Of a stretch of DNA of 64,000 nt, positions 44,845-54,254 are shown piece by piece. A program made the position numbers and the translations under genes. The notes below the pieces were generated by a model. That model did no database searches. It was not told where the DNA came from and was given only the letters and a program-made list of their open reading frames with translations. Source of the stretch: Sphingobacterium griseoflavum (GTDB lineage Bacteria; Bacteroidota; Bacteroidia; Sphingobacteriales; Sphingobacteriaceae). The stretch lies in assembly GCF_014653155.1 (NCBI RefSeq), contig NZ_BNAF01000005.1, forward strand, positions 265,719 through 329,718, in the 5' to 3' direction. Every line of letters begins with the position of its first letter. Within the stretch, counting starts at the first letter, position 1.

Positions 44845-47800
44845 ATGAAAAAATCTCTACTTTTCTTTGCTCTAGTTCTCGCTAGCTACGGAACTATTCA
44901 GGCACAGGTAACCACGAGTAGTATGTCTGGTGTAGTGACGGAATCCACAGGACACGCAACGGCTGGTGCCACCATTAAAGCGACCCACGTACCTTCAGGA
45001 ACCAACTACTCCGGTTCAGCGAATGTAGCGGGTCGTTTCAATTTAGCAAACATGCGCGTAGGCGGTCCGTACCGTGTGGAAGTTACTTACGTCGGACAAA
45101 CGCCTGTCGTTTACGAAGATATCTATTTAGAATTAGGGCAGCCTTTCATTCTAAATACTGTTTTCGGAGGCAATTCTATCTTGATAGACGAAGTCGGTAT
45201 TAATGGCAGAAAAGACCCGTTATTGAACAGTGACCGCACAGGTGCTACGACTACTGTTTCAAGAGGCCAAATTGATAAGCTACCCTCCATCACAAGAAGT
45301 GTAAACGATTTGACGCGTTTAACGCCGCAAGCGAATGGGACTTCTATCGGTGGAGGAAATTTCCGTTCAAATAATTTCACGTTGGATGGAGCAAACTTCA
45401 ACAACCAATTTGGTATAGGACAAAATATTCCGGCAAACGGATCACCTATTTCACTTGATGCGATTGAGCAAATTAGCGTGAATGTTACTCCTTACGATGT
45501 ACGTCAGTCTGGTTTTACGGGTGCGGCCATAAACGCGGTTACAAGATCTGGACGTAATGAGTTTTTTGGCTCAGTTTTTTATAGCGGCAGAACGCAGAAT
45601 CAACAAGGTTCCCGTGTGAAGGATGCGACAGCGAACATTGTAGATTTTGAGGATAAGTACTACGGAATAAGTGTTGGAGGACCCATTATCAAAGACAAGC
45701 TATTCTTCTTTCTTAACACGGAATTTAACAAAACCGTTCGACCAGGTCCAGATAAGGTAGCTTCTATACCGGGCGTTAGAGAGTTCGGGTCATCGTCATT
45801 TGTAGCACGACCATCCGAAGAGTTCTTGAATGAGGTAAGTTCATATCTTAGAAATACATACGGCTATGAGACGGGGCCTTACCAAGGATACTCAAATGAC
45901 GAGAATAACGACAAGATTTTTGCTCGTATTGACTGGAATATTGCCGATAATCACAAGTTGAACTTCCGCTACTCGCAGGTTCAGGCTAAGAGTCCTGTGG
46001 CTATAAGTTCTTCTGTTAGTGGTGCAAATATACCTTCAGGTATAGTATCTGGCAACAGAACAGGTATAAATGCATTACATTTCCAAAATTCTAACTATTT
46101 TCAGGAAAATAATCTCTACTCCGGAACATTAGAATATATCGGCAAAATTGGTAATTTAAACCATAGTTTTAGAGCTTCTTTGGTTAATCAAAATGAACCG
46201 AGGAGTTCTGGTGGTGGATTGTTCCCATTGGTGGATATTATGGAAGGTAACCAGATAATCACCACTTTCGGTTACGAACCGTTTACCTACGGCAATTTAC
46301 GTGATGTTAGAACCTATACCTTCAATTATGACGCGAATTATGTTCTAGGTAACCACAACTTTACAGGTGGCTTACAATTTGAATCTAGCAATGTCAAAAA
46401 TGGCTTTCAAAGATTTGGAACGGGATACTACCTGTTTAGATCATGGGATGATTTTGTCAACAATGAGCGACCATTGAACTATGCCTTAACCTACCCTTTA
46501 ACGGCTGACGGATCTCAAGCGTTTCCTGGTTTCAAATTCAACCAATATTCGTTCTTTTTACAGGATGAGTTCACTGTAAACTCTCGACTTAAGTTAACAG
46601 GTGGTGTTCGTTTAGAGTTACCGACCTATCCGAATGTACGTGAAATTCAAACACATCCCTTAGTCGCTGAACTAACGTTTGCTAATGGGGAGCAAATTAA
46701 TACTGGAAATTTGCCTAATGCAAGTTTAATGGTATCTCCTAGATTCGGATTTAATTACGATGTATTAGGTGATAGATCGCTACAACTTAGAGGTGGATCT
46801 GGTATATTTACTGGACGTATTCCTTTTGTATGGATCGTTGCTCAATCCGGTGATGCGGGAATGCTACAGTCAACGGTTACAAGTAGTGGTGCAAACACGC
46901 CGTTTTTCAACCCCGATATCAGAGCGAATTATCCTTCAGTTTTGCCAGCAGCAGGAACTAGTATTCCTCAAAACATCTCGGCAATGGCGAATGATCTGAA
47001 ATTTCCACAGACTTGGAAATCAAGCTTGGCGGTTGATTACAAGCTGCCTTATGGACTCGTAGCAACTGTAGAAGGTATTTATAATAAGGATCTGTATGCT
47101 ATAGTAGCTAGAAACCCAAATTTTGTTGATCCACAAGCACTTAATATCGAAGGATATCCTGACAATCGTATGGTTTATCCTTCAGGTGCAAATCGTTTTA
47201 TTCACAAATTGAATAGAGATGGACTTGTGCAAGAAGGTGCAACAGGACAATTCAATCCAACGGTTTTAGATAACGCAAAAGGAGGACACTATTGGTCTGT
47301 TATGTTTCAGTTGACCAAGCAATTTTCTGACGGCTTTTCTGGATCATTGGCTTATGTTAGAAGTGATGCGCGCAGCTTCAATGATGGTGCCGGAAGTCAG
47401 ATTGCTAACGTTTTCACAATCCCTGAACAGTCCTCTGGTAATCCAAATATGCACTCCCTATCTTACACGGACAATGTTATCCCGAATCGTTTAGTGGGTA
47501 GCGTTTCTTACACTGGTTCTTGGATCGGTAAAATGAACACGGGTATAACCTTGTTCTACAGCGGCGGTGAACAAGGACGTTACTCATACATGTATGCAAA
47601 TGATTTTAATGGCGACAATTCGCAAAACGATTTAATTTATATACCTAGGGATGCTTCGGAGATCAACTTTGCACCAATTGCTGCGAACAATAATCATGGC
47701 GGTTTCTCAGCAGATGAGCAGCGCGATCGTTTTTTCCAAATTGTTGAGGGAGACTCATATTTAAGGTCACGTAAAGGGCGGTATGCTGAACGTGCAGGAG

Positions 47801-48123
47801 CAGTTCTTCCTTGGAGAAATCAATTCGATTTACGTATCTCTCAAGAAATTCTTAAGAATTTAGGTGGTCTCAATAATAAATTGGAAGTTTATTGGGACGT
47901 ATTTAATGTTGGTAACTTGATCAGTCCAAATTGGGGTACCCGCGATATAGCTCGTAATCAGTTGCTTGAGGTTGTTCAGACTCCTAACCCGACAACAACA
48001 GAAGCACCTCAGTTTAGAATGGTATTGGATGGAAACGCATTACCAGAAAGTACGATTCGTAAGAATGAAACGGTGTCTTCTACTTACTTCATGCAATTTG
48101 GTGTTAGATTGAGTTTCAACTAG
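44845..48123 (+). CDS. Oar-like TonB-dependent receptor
   Basis: A 1092-residue outer-membrane receptor. A signal peptide ends near TIQAQ; a carboxypeptidase-like regulatory domain follows (about residues 22-105, GVVTESTGHATAGATIKATH and MRVGGPYRVEVTYVGQTPV). The plug covers about 115-230 and the remainder is the barrel ending in LSFN. The arrangement and segments such as SGRNEFFGSVFYSGRTQNQQ and FFFLNTEFNKT are typical of Oar-type receptors, which in Myxococcus are linked to protein secretion. No SusD-type partner lies next to it, so it is not a polysaccharide SusC pair. The chosen ATG lies behind the promoter box. A strong terminator follows. Confidence 0.93.
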   Translation: MKKSLLFFALVLASYGTIQAQVTTSSMSGVVTESTGHATAGATIKATHVPSGTNYSGSANVAGRFNLANMRVGGPYRVEVTYVGQTPVVYEDIYLELGQPFILNTVFGGNSILIDEVGINGRKDPLLNSDRTGATTTVSRGQIDKLPSITRSVNDLTRLTPQANGTSIGGGNFRSNNFTLDGANFNNQFGIGQNIPANGSPISLDAIEQISVNVTPYDVRQSGFTGAAINAVTRSGRNEFFGSVFYSGRTQNQQGSRVKDATANIVDFEDKYYGISVGGPIIKDKLFFFLNTEFNKTVRPGPDKVASIPGVREFGSSSFVARPSEEFLNEVSSYLRNTYGYETGPYQGYSNDENNDKIFARIDWNIADNHKLNFRYSQVQAKSPVAISSSVSGANIPSGIVSGNRTGINALHFQNSNYFQENNLYSGTLEYIGKIGNLNHSFRASLVNQNEPRSSGGGLFPLVDIMEGNQIITTFGYEPFTYGNLRDVRTYTFNYDANYVLGNHNFTGGLQFESSNVKNGFQRFGTGYYLFRSWDDFVNNERPLNYALTYPLTADGSQAFPGFKFNQYSFFLQDEFTVNSRLKLTGGVRLELPTYPNVREIQTHPLVAELTFANGEQINTGNLPNASLMVSPRFGFNYDVLGDRSLQLRGGSGIFTGRIPFVWIVAQSGDAGMLQSTVTSSGANTPFFNPDIRANYPSVLPAAGTSIPQNISAMANDLKFPQTWKSSLAVDYKLPYGLVATVEGIYNKDLYAIVARNPNFVDPQALNIEGYPDNRMVYPSGANRFIHKLNRDGLVQEGATGQFNPTVLDNAKGGHYWSVMFQLTKQFSDGFSGSLAYVRSDARSFNDGAGSQIANVFTIPEQSSGNPNMHSLSYTDNVIPNRLVGSVSYTGSWIGKMNTGITLFYSGGEQGRYSYMYANDFNGDNSQNDLIYIPRDASEINFAPIAANNNHGGFSADEQRDRFFQIVEGDSYLRSRKGRYAERAGAVLPWRNQFDLRISQEILKNLGGLNNKLEVYWDVFNVGNLISPNWGTRDIARNQLLEVVQTPNPTTTEAPQFRMVLDGNALPESTIRKNETVSSTYFMQFGVRLSFN

Positions 48124-48145
48124 ATCTTTATTTATATAACAGAAT

Positions 48146-48177
48146 AAAAGTCGCCTCTTTTTCGGGGCGACTTTTTT
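48146..48177 (+). terminator. Intrinsic terminator behind the Oar-like gene
   Basis: 10-bp stem AAAAGTCGCC / GGCGACTTTT with a 10-nt loop and a final T-run, 23 nt behind the stop. Confidence 0.88.
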
Positions 48178-48250
48178 ATTTTCTACATTTTCTTCCCCGA
48201 TAGGAACGGTTTCGTTAGATATACCGCAAGCAGCTACGTATGGTGAAACT

Positions 48251-48300
48251 GATCGAAATTGATCGAAATTGATCGAATTTGATCGGATTTGATCAAAATC
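48251..48300. repeat. Five 10-bp tandem repeats with GATC
   Basis: GATCGAAATT occurs twice, then GATCGAATTT, GATCGGATTT and GATCAAAATC, in strict 10-bp steps. Five GATC sites thus lie on one face of the helix. This iteron-like array lies directly before the 42-bp array. Role unknown. Confidence 0.9.
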
Positions 48301-48326
48301 GCTACAAAAAGAGGGGCATCTGCACA

Positions 48327-48660
48327 CATCAGGTTCGTTTTGACGGACATCAGGTTCACGTCGTCATGTGAATGTATTAATAAAGCACCCATCATGTTGA
48401 ACCAATCACATGCATGCATGAAACATGCACACCTCAATGTTAAGGCTTCACATGAATAAAGCAGACAATCAGCCCTCACGTTGATATCATCACCTGAATA
48501 AACTAGCTCAGCATCCATCAAGTTGGAGTCTTCACATGACTACATTGACCAAGTACCCATCAGGTAGACTTTGTCAAGTGAAGGCGAACATCAAGCAAGC
48601 ATCACGTCGCCTTTGACGCCTGAAGACATGAACTAATCGTGCTACAGGTCAATGATGTAC
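48327..48660. repeat. Degenerate 42-bp tandem array with 21-bp sub-period
   Basis: About eight units. The anchor GTT (or GT) of a CATCA-x-GTT motif occurs at 48354, 48396, 48439, 48480, 48522, 48564, 48606 and 48648, spaced by 42, 43, 41, 42, 42, 42 and 42. Half a unit later a second motif (TCACATGAATA-like) recurs, and the first two CATCAGG motifs lie only 21 bp apart (48327 and 48348). On the minus strand the units read as a 14-residue pattern with S-x-D-D-x-N-L-M, broken by a stop codon at 48540-48542. No mobile element adjoins. Confidence 0.85.
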
Positions 48661-49064
48661 TATGAGGACGTGACGCAATCATCCCGCAAACTTTCGTTGA
48701 TGGCGGCCGACGCGTGTTCATATATGGTCAATGCGGTGCAATAGAATGGTCTGGAAAGTATTGCAAGGGTAGGAGAGTTTGGGATTATGCAGATAGAAGT
48801 TTATTTAATCGTATATGCAGACCTGACTATAGCGTTAACCTATGGTTTAAGGAAGGCATACTTTGTAACACGTTTATCTGGTTTGATTACCTGTGCGAAA
48901 CTTAAGCAAACGATTGATTAGCCTCCTATTACCCAATCTTGAAAAGCTTGTTAAAATAATTTTTGTACTTTTCATATTAAAAATATAGCTTTATAGCATA
49001 GGTATATTGTGTTTATCAATAAATTTACTAACCAAATTGATTAAATTATTGAATACAACCATTT
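48661..49064. other. Intergenic region before the lipoprotein pair
   Basis: About 400 bp without a plausible gene; a 63-codon frame at 48714-48905 has no recognisable feature. AT content rises toward 49065, where A/T-rich sequence with TACTTTTC near 48966 may act as promoter for the lipoprotein pair. The array ends near 48660 and decays gradually. Confidence 0.5.
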
Positions 49065-50546
49065 ATGTCGAAAAATATCTGTTTCATTTATGTAAGTTTT
49101 TCTTGCCTGTTTATAGGATTGCTAACCTGCTGTACACGGAAAACCGCCATGCTGACAACATTTGCTGGAAACAAAAAGCAACGGATGGCCGCGAGTTTTT
49201 TGGCAGATCAAGTGGACCAGTATTACGGTGTATCGGTCAGCTATACAAACGAGGATGGAAATAATCTAAACAGCACCATCAACAATTACTTAGGAGATAA
49301 CGACATTGTAGATAGCCTTAATGCTTATGCCGTAAGGGATACTTTTTGGGATAGCAAAGACTTAAAGACAGGCTACTTGATTAATAATATCGCGCTTGCC
49401 TTTTCGCATTACAAGGAAAATCCGTTAAGCATTTCGGTTCCTGACTCTATATTTTACGAGTATATCCTGCCCTATCGTGTTGGATATGAGATATTAAGTG
49501 ATTGGAGAAGCTATTTTAACGCCATATATATGAATTATTTAAGCACATTTGACACAGAAAAAATAGATGAAAAGTTTATTGTCGATATGGTGCATCATAT
49601 ACAGCAGCTTTCCTATCATGTGCTCGACAGGACAGGATTGGCGAAATATCCTTTTCCTGCTGACCATTCATTGCAAGACATCAGGGAAGTTGGTCGTCCT
49701 TACAGTTGCGAGGATTATGCCCTGTTTAAGCTGTACAGTTTTAGGTCCATCGGTCTTGCAGCGGCTTATGAGACCGTGCCGTTGTACGGAAAATTTAATT
49801 TCGGGCATTCAGAGACGGCACTGTGGCATCGGGACGGAAAGTTCCATTGTACCGAGGGGAAGACCCAGATGCCATATAAGTACTACATTGCGAAAATGTA
49901 CAGAAGGCGGTTCAGTCCTCGAACAAGCCCCTTTCAACAGATTGTTAAGGCAGGCGAAAACGCAGATAACATTCCTTCGTATTTCGATATGCCATACTAT
50001 GATGATATCACCGACGAACGAACTTTGGTTAGCGATATTAACATCAATCCGCAAAATGATTTTGATAGGAAGAATCTAAGCGGTTCGGGTGTAGCATACC
50101 TGTGCGTATACAATGATGGAGAATGGAAGCCGGTTGAATGGGCTAGGAGGGATCGTTACCGTATCTGGAAATTCCGGAATATGGGAAGAAAAATAATATA
50201 CCATCTGGCCATATATAATGAAGGTCTACAGGAACTCGTTGGCGCCCCGCTGATTCTGGATACTGTTGGCAATGTCATTCAGTTGCAAAGTGTTCTGAAA
50301 GATGGGCTGAGCGATGTGAGAATAGAAAAATTTGACAGGAATAGCAGGATGAACGACGGTCTATACGAACTCTTTTACTGGGAGGAGGGTTTAAAAAAAT
50401 GGATAAGTAAAGAGCAATTTAATGCTACAGAAAAAGGTGTGATTTTAAGTCTCGCCAAAAATACTCTTTATAAAATAGAACCTATGTATGCACATAGTAG
50501 TCCCAGACCTTTTAGTATTGAGAATAATGAACAGATTTGGTGGTAA
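49065..50546 (+). CDS. Transglutaminase-like lipoprotein
   Basis: A 493-residue lipoprotein with a signal ending in LTCC. The central part resembles a transglutaminase/cysteine protease fold: SCEDYALF (Cys215), the helix LYSFRSIGLAAAYE, then FGHSETALW (His248) and FHCTEGK (Glu264 where Asp is usual). The N-terminal 190 residues and C-terminal 200 residues are extra domains of unknown kind; the chain ends in Trp-Trp (EQIWW). The following gene encodes a paralogue and overlaps by 20 nt. Envelope location and protease or cross-linking activity are inferred. Confidence 0.75.
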   Translation: MSKNICFIYVSFSCLFIGLLTCCTRKTAMLTTFAGNKKQRMAASFLADQVDQYYGVSVSYTNEDGNNLNSTINNYLGDNDIVDSLNAYAVRDTFWDSKDLKTGYLINNIALAFSHYKENPLSISVPDSIFYEYILPYRVGYEILSDWRSYFNAIYMNYLSTFDTEKIDEKFIVDMVHHIQQLSYHVLDRTGLAKYPFPADHSLQDIREVGRPYSCEDYALFKLYSFRSIGLAAAYETVPLYGKFNFGHSETALWHRDGKFHCTEGKTQMPYKYYIAKMYRRRFSPRTSPFQQIVKAGENADNIPSYFDMPYYDDITDERTLVSDININPQNDFDRKNLSGSGVAYLCVYNDGEWKPVEWARRDRYRIWKFRNMGRKIIYHLAIYNEGLQELVGAPLILDTVGNVIQLQSVLKDGLSDVRIEKFDRNSRMNDGLYELFYWEEGLKKWISKEQFNATEKGVILSLAKNTLYKIEPMYAHSSPRPFSIENNEQIWW

Positions 50547-52038
50547 AATAATTCGACAACTCTTTTTTACAAGTTTGTTGATTTTGACTTCGTGTGAAAG
50601 TGGCGATACAAAGCGCGTTGATTTTACCTATCTTCTGGAGATGACCCCCATAAATAAGGAAGAAATAAGAAAAATAATAGCTTCTTACGAAGCAACGATC
50701 CGCAAAGAGAAAATTATGGCCTATCGGTATATTTTGAGCGCCTTACCGGATCAATACCGAATTGACTATAAGCTTATCAAAGAAGATCGTGTGATTGAGA
50801 TCGACAGCAGGGTTACGATAGACTCTATACTTGCTTTACAAAATGAGGGCTTTGTCATCAACCTTAGGGATACCGTAAACGATATTAATATGATCAAAAG
50901 CGATGATCTGATCAGACATATCGACAATTTTATTTCAAACTGGGACGCCAAAAGATTCACCTCAGATCTTTCATTTGAGTCCTATATGGCGGTGGCCCTG
51001 CCTTATCGGGTTAACAATGAACCATTATCCGCCTGCTTCAGTAAATTGAGTATACGCTATCCAGTGGACAAACTGATACGTCAAAAAGCGTATAACGATA
51101 CTTTGGAAGCTTTTGGCAAAAAGGTATCGAATATTGTGGACTGTTATGCTAAGAACCTTTATGGAGTTAATCAATTAAATAACATGGACGCGGACAAGGT
51201 CTTGTCGCATGATGAAAAGATTACAGACTATGAAGATTATCATATACACCGTATCCAAATGCTAAGACACCTAGGGATCCCCGCATTCGTTCAATTTACC
51301 CCGCATATGCAGAATTCATCTGTACGACCTTATACGGTTAAGTTGGTGAAGGAAGGCCTCAATATAGATAGTTTGCATTATGCAGGTGCCTCGAAGGTAT
51401 TTATTTCTTGTTTTGAGAAGGTAAGCTGGAGAAATCCCTATGATGAATTGGTGCGGCTTGGTATAGATCTAAAGAATATTCCGCTTTCGCTATACATCCC
51501 AAAGATGGCAGATGTGACAAGTCGGGTCGCGAAAACGGGACAATTACATATGAATATCGATGAGACACTTTTGCATATGACAGCAGATTCCGTTGTGTAT
51601 TTGTGCGCCTATACGTTGGGACGGTGGTTGCCTGTAGACTTTGGAATTGTTTATCAGGGAGACCTAAAATTTCAGGATATCGGAGCGGACGTCTTGTACA
51701 TAATGGCATCCTTTTCAGAAGGGAAATTGATCATATCTTCATATCCTTTCACTTTTGAAAACTCAGGAGCAATCAGATTTTTACGGGGCAATAATCAAAA
51801 CAAGGAACCTGTTTCGGTATCCATGGAATCCAGAGGTGGTGAGTTGCAGTCGGAAGTTGAATATACGCTATACCAATGGAACATTGATGGGTGGTACTCG
51901 GTAAAGAATATTAAAAAAGGAGAAAATGCCACCGAGCTATCTGAAGGAGCAGTTTATATGATCAGACGTGCAGCTGATAAAAATGGAAAAAATTGTAGGC
52001 CATTTACAATAGCGGACGGTAAACAGGTTTGGTGGTAA
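50527..52038 (+). CDS. Transglutaminase-like lipoprotein paralogue without catalytic residues
   Basis: A 503-residue lipoprotein (lipobox ILTSC) colinear with the preceding protein: DYEDYHIHRIQMLRHLGIPA matches SCEDYALFKLYSFRSIGLAA and the end KQVWW matches EQIWW. Tyr235 stands where the partner has the catalytic Cys, and Arg where it has the His, so it is probably an inactive partner or binding protein. The ATG at 50527 (MNRFGGKIIRQ) was chosen because it places the signal at the N-terminus and lies inside the end of the previous gene. Tandem pairs of active and inactive paralogues suggest a complex. Confidence 0.75.
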   Translation: MNRFGGKIIRQLFFTSLLILTSCESGDTKRVDFTYLLEMTPINKEEIRKIIASYEATIRKEKIMAYRYILSALPDQYRIDYKLIKEDRVIEIDSRVTIDSILALQNEGFVINLRDTVNDINMIKSDDLIRHIDNFISNWDAKRFTSDLSFESYMAVALPYRVNNEPLSACFSKLSIRYPVDKLIRQKAYNDTLEAFGKKVSNIVDCYAKNLYGVNQLNNMDADKVLSHDEKITDYEDYHIHRIQMLRHLGIPAFVQFTPHMQNSSVRPYTVKLVKEGLNIDSLHYAGASKVFISCFEKVSWRNPYDELVRLGIDLKNIPLSLYIPKMADVTSRVAKTGQLHMNIDETLLHMTADSVVYLCAYTLGRWLPVDFGIVYQGDLKFQDIGADVLYIMASFSEGKLIISSYPFTFENSGAIRFLRGNNQNKEPVSVSMESRGGELQSEVEYTLYQWNIDGWYSVKNIKKGENATELSEGAVYMIRRAADKNGKNCRPFTIADGKQVWW

Positions 52039-52210
52039 TAAACCGATAATTATGAAAAGAATTGGAATACGAACAACAAAAGAACAAACATTACCCGTAT
52101 GTACCAACAAAGGTTTAAAAATATGGAGCAGTATTCATGTAACATAGATTGCATAATGACCGATGAATGTAGTATTTGATATTCCACATAACCATTAAAA
52201 ATCAAATTAT

Positions 52211-52480
52211 ATGAAAAAATTAAAACTCAACTTTGGGCATAGGCTGAAAGCAATTCGAACACTAAAAAACATTGAACCACTTGTTATGGCAGATAGATTA
52301 TGTGTTTCGGAAAGCACCTACAGAAGATATGAGCGCAATGAAAGCGAGCCAACATTATCAATTCTTTATAAGATTGCCGATATATTCGAGATAAGTATTG
52401 CAGAACTGCTTAGGGATGAAATGGAAATTTCATTACCGGGTTTAAATGTTCGTGAGGATATAATCACAAAAATCACATAG
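52211..52480 (+). CDS. XRE-family helix-turn-helix regulator
   Basis: An 89-residue protein, almost entirely an HTH_3 domain (FGHRLKAIRTLKNIEPLVMAD, then SESTYRRYERNESEPTLSILYKIADIF). The recognition helix starts at SESTYRR. A short tail of about 20 residues follows. It lies 173 bp before the first peptide gene and may regulate the cassette. It is not part of the overlapping gene set upstream. Confidence 0.88.
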   Translation: MKKLKLNFGHRLKAIRTLKNIEPLVMADRLCVSESTYRRYERNESEPTLSILYKIADIFEISIAELLRDEMEISLPGLNVREDIITKIT

Positions 52481-52590
52481 TAGCATTTTTTTTTCTTGTC
52501 GATAAAGTGTTATACAGAAGAAATTTAAGGTTTATGTTAGAATTGAAAAAAAGACACCAAATTTGATTTTTCCTAAGTAGTTTAAAGTAA

Positions 52591-52598
52591 TACTTTTG
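52591..52598 (+). promoter_or_regulatory. -7 box upstream of the peptide genes
   Basis: TACTTTTG fits TAnnTTTG exactly, 54 nt before the ATG of the first peptide gene. The nearest TTTG upstream is 25 nt away, longer than usual. Confidence 0.45.
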
Positions 52599-52652
52599 GT
52601 AGTATCATCATGCTGATGAATGAATTATCAATATACTAAAATTATTAAAGAA

Positions 52653-52850
52653 ATGGAAAGAAAAACAATTTTAGGACTGACAGCTATATTGATGTCGTTC
52701 CTTGCCTTTAATGAGGTCTCAGCGGAGACCGAATCGTCTGGTGGTGGTGGTGGCGGAGAGTGCAAAGCCTCGCCCACTAATATCTGTTACAACATTTATC
52801 AAAATGGAAGGCTTATTTCTACTAAAAAAGGTGTTTTACATATCAATTGA
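52653..52850 (+). CDS. Small secreted peptide precursor 1 (two Cys)
   Basis: A 65-residue precursor. Residues 1-24 look like a signal peptide (hydrophobic ILGLTAILMSFLAF, cleavage after VSA). The mature part of about 41 residues begins ETESSGGGGGGECK and has Cys37 and Cys45. It aligns without gaps to the next gene product: both have T-E-S near residue 26-28, G-rich linker, E-C-K at 36-38, Asn43, Cys45 and K-G-V-L-x-I-N at 59-65. The start (MERKTI) was chosen at the signal peptide. No known family; small NVEALA-type peptides of Bacteroidota occur in similar settings but lack this pattern. Confidence 0.75.
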   Translation: MERKTILGLTAILMSFLAFNEVSAETESSGGGGGGECKASPTNICYNIYQNGRLISTKKGVLHIN

Positions 52851-52857
52851 CAAAAAT

Positions 52858-53061
52858 ATGAAAAGTAAGTTATTATTATTATTTTCGGCAGCACTTATTG
52901 CTGTATTCTCTTTCTCTAAAGCCAAAGCAGACACTGAGTCACCTGGAGGTGGAAGAGACGGGGAATGCAAAGCACCTTATTCAAATACCTGTATGGTAGT
53001 CCACTTACCTCTCGGTATGAGCAAAGTTATCAAGGGAGTACTCACAATCAATGCTGAGTAA
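52858..53061 (+). CDS. Small secreted peptide precursor 2 (two Cys)
   Basis: A 67-residue precursor, 7 nt after the first one. Signal peptide LLLLFSAALIAVFSFSKAKA, then DTESPGGGRDGECK, Cys37 and Cys45, and the shared end KGVLTIN. The identical position of both cysteines in the two paralogues argues for selection and probably a disulfide or cross-link. The ATG at 52858 follows an A-rich stretch typical of starts in this genome. Function unknown. Confidence 0.78.
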   Translation: MKSKLLLLFSAALIAVFSFSKAKADTESPGGGRDGECKAPYSNTCMVVHLPLGMSKVIKGVLTINAE

Positions 53062-53204
53062 AAAAGATGTGGGGCTTGTCCCATATCTTTTTGGTAATTT
53101 ATTACAATCTTTCAAGAGGCAAATCAAAAACGATTATAGGTGAAGGATTAAATAAATATGTGTGGTTTGGAGTTTTATTGTCACCTTTCTGTTATTAATA
53201 AAAA

Positions 53205-54254
53205 ATGAGAAAAAAGGATATTAATATAACTTTAATTGGCATTATCGTAGCTGCATTAATATTGTTAGTTTTCTACTATAATTTTAATTCAAATAAAACT
53301 GACATAAAATATTTAGCGAATGGGGGATTTAAACGTACCCTGTTACCTGTTAATATGTCGCTGAAACAAGGGTATGAATTACCGAAGGGATTTTACAATA
53401 TTATTGGTGTAGGTGACGATAAAACACTTATAAAGGAAGCCGAGACTGGTTCTTTGATTACGTTCAATACTGATCACACCAAAGAAATCATAAAAATGCC
53501 CAAAGAAATCAATCCTGAAAATGTTTTTTACACTTCAGTTCACCCATATGACAAACAACTTATATACCTAATATGTAACAATGATCGTTCAGTATTTCTT
53601 TTTAATATAGGTACACAAAAAATTGTATCGATCTTTAAATTTAGCAGTTACTTTGACAAGATAATCCGTGCGTCTGATAGTTCTTTCTACGTTTTTAACC
53701 AAACAGATAAAATGAATCAATTGGTATTGAATTTAGTTCAGTTTAATAAAGCTGGTAAGGATACGATAATTAAAACCAGCCAAATTTACAAGGAAGCTAT
53801 GACTGACGATGGTATTTTTCAAAGCTCAGGTAAAAACTTAATTTATGTGAATCATTATAATAATAAAATTTCTATAATAGACACAGCATTAAGAAAAGAA
53901 ACTTTCTATAAGACTATTGATACTGTAACAACGAGGCCTAAAACTATAACAATCAGAAACAATACTATTACAAAATTTGCTAAGGCACCCAGGCCTGTAA
54001 ATCAATTGATGCAGGTCTCAGATAGTCTTTTATTTATAAATTCATACGTGAGATCCGAGGTTGACAACGAAAATGATCCAAAAAAAGAGAGTGATTTTTT
54101 CGACGTATATGATCTGAAAAACAATTGCAAATACAAAGGAACGATCTATATCAAACGATATAAAAAGGAACGTGCGCAAGACTTTATGGTAACAAGAAAT
54201 AAATTCGTACTCCAATATCCAAATATGACATTGATCTATGACTTTAGCTTGTAA
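53205..54254 (+). CDS. Membrane-anchored beta-propeller-like protein
   Basis: A 349-residue protein with one N-terminal membrane segment (LIGIIVAALILLVFYYN) and an exported remainder with repeating beta-rich units (for example VFYTSVHPYDKQLIYLIC, SVFLFNIGTQKIVSIF, LIYVNHYNNKISIID) that fit a six-bladed propeller. Comparable proteins accompany small peptides in Bacteroidota. It overlaps the MauE-like gene by 17 nt, showing that this pair forms one unit, and the peptide genes lie 143 bp upstream. A binding or presentation role for the peptides is inferred. Confidence 0.7.
   Translation: MRKKDINITLIGIIVAALILLVFYYNFNSNKTDIKYLANGGFKRTLLPVNMSLKQGYELPKGFYNIIGVGDDKTLIKEAETGSLITFNTDHTKEIIKMPKEINPENVFYTSVHPYDKQLIYLICNNDRSVFLFNIGTQKIVSIFKFSSYFDKIIRASDSSFYVFNQTDKMNQLVLNLVQFNKAGKDTIIKTSQIYKEAMTDDGIFQSSGKNLIYVNHYNNKISIIDTALRKETFYKTIDTVTTRPKTITIRNNTITKFAKAPRPVNQLMQVSDSLLFINSYVRSEVDNENDPKKESDFFDVYDLKNNCKYKGTIYIKRYKKERAQDFMVTRNKFVLQYPNMTLIYDFSL

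Noticed and set aside
48234..48521. 95-residue protein on the minus strand
   Set aside because: The frame is simply the 42-bp and 10-bp arrays translated; it starts inside the array and an in-frame stop lies just upstream within the same repeat pattern. Kept only as an alternative explanation.
48327..48660. CRISPR array
   Set aside because: Units are degenerate throughout, with no constant repeat and unique spacers, and no cas genes are present.
48714..48905. 63-residue open frame after the array
   Set aside because: No recognisable feature, and flanking sequence has no promoter or ribosome-binding signal.
52052..52147. 31-codon open frame before the XRE gene
   Set aside because: No signal peptide or similarity to the two peptide genes; too short to support.
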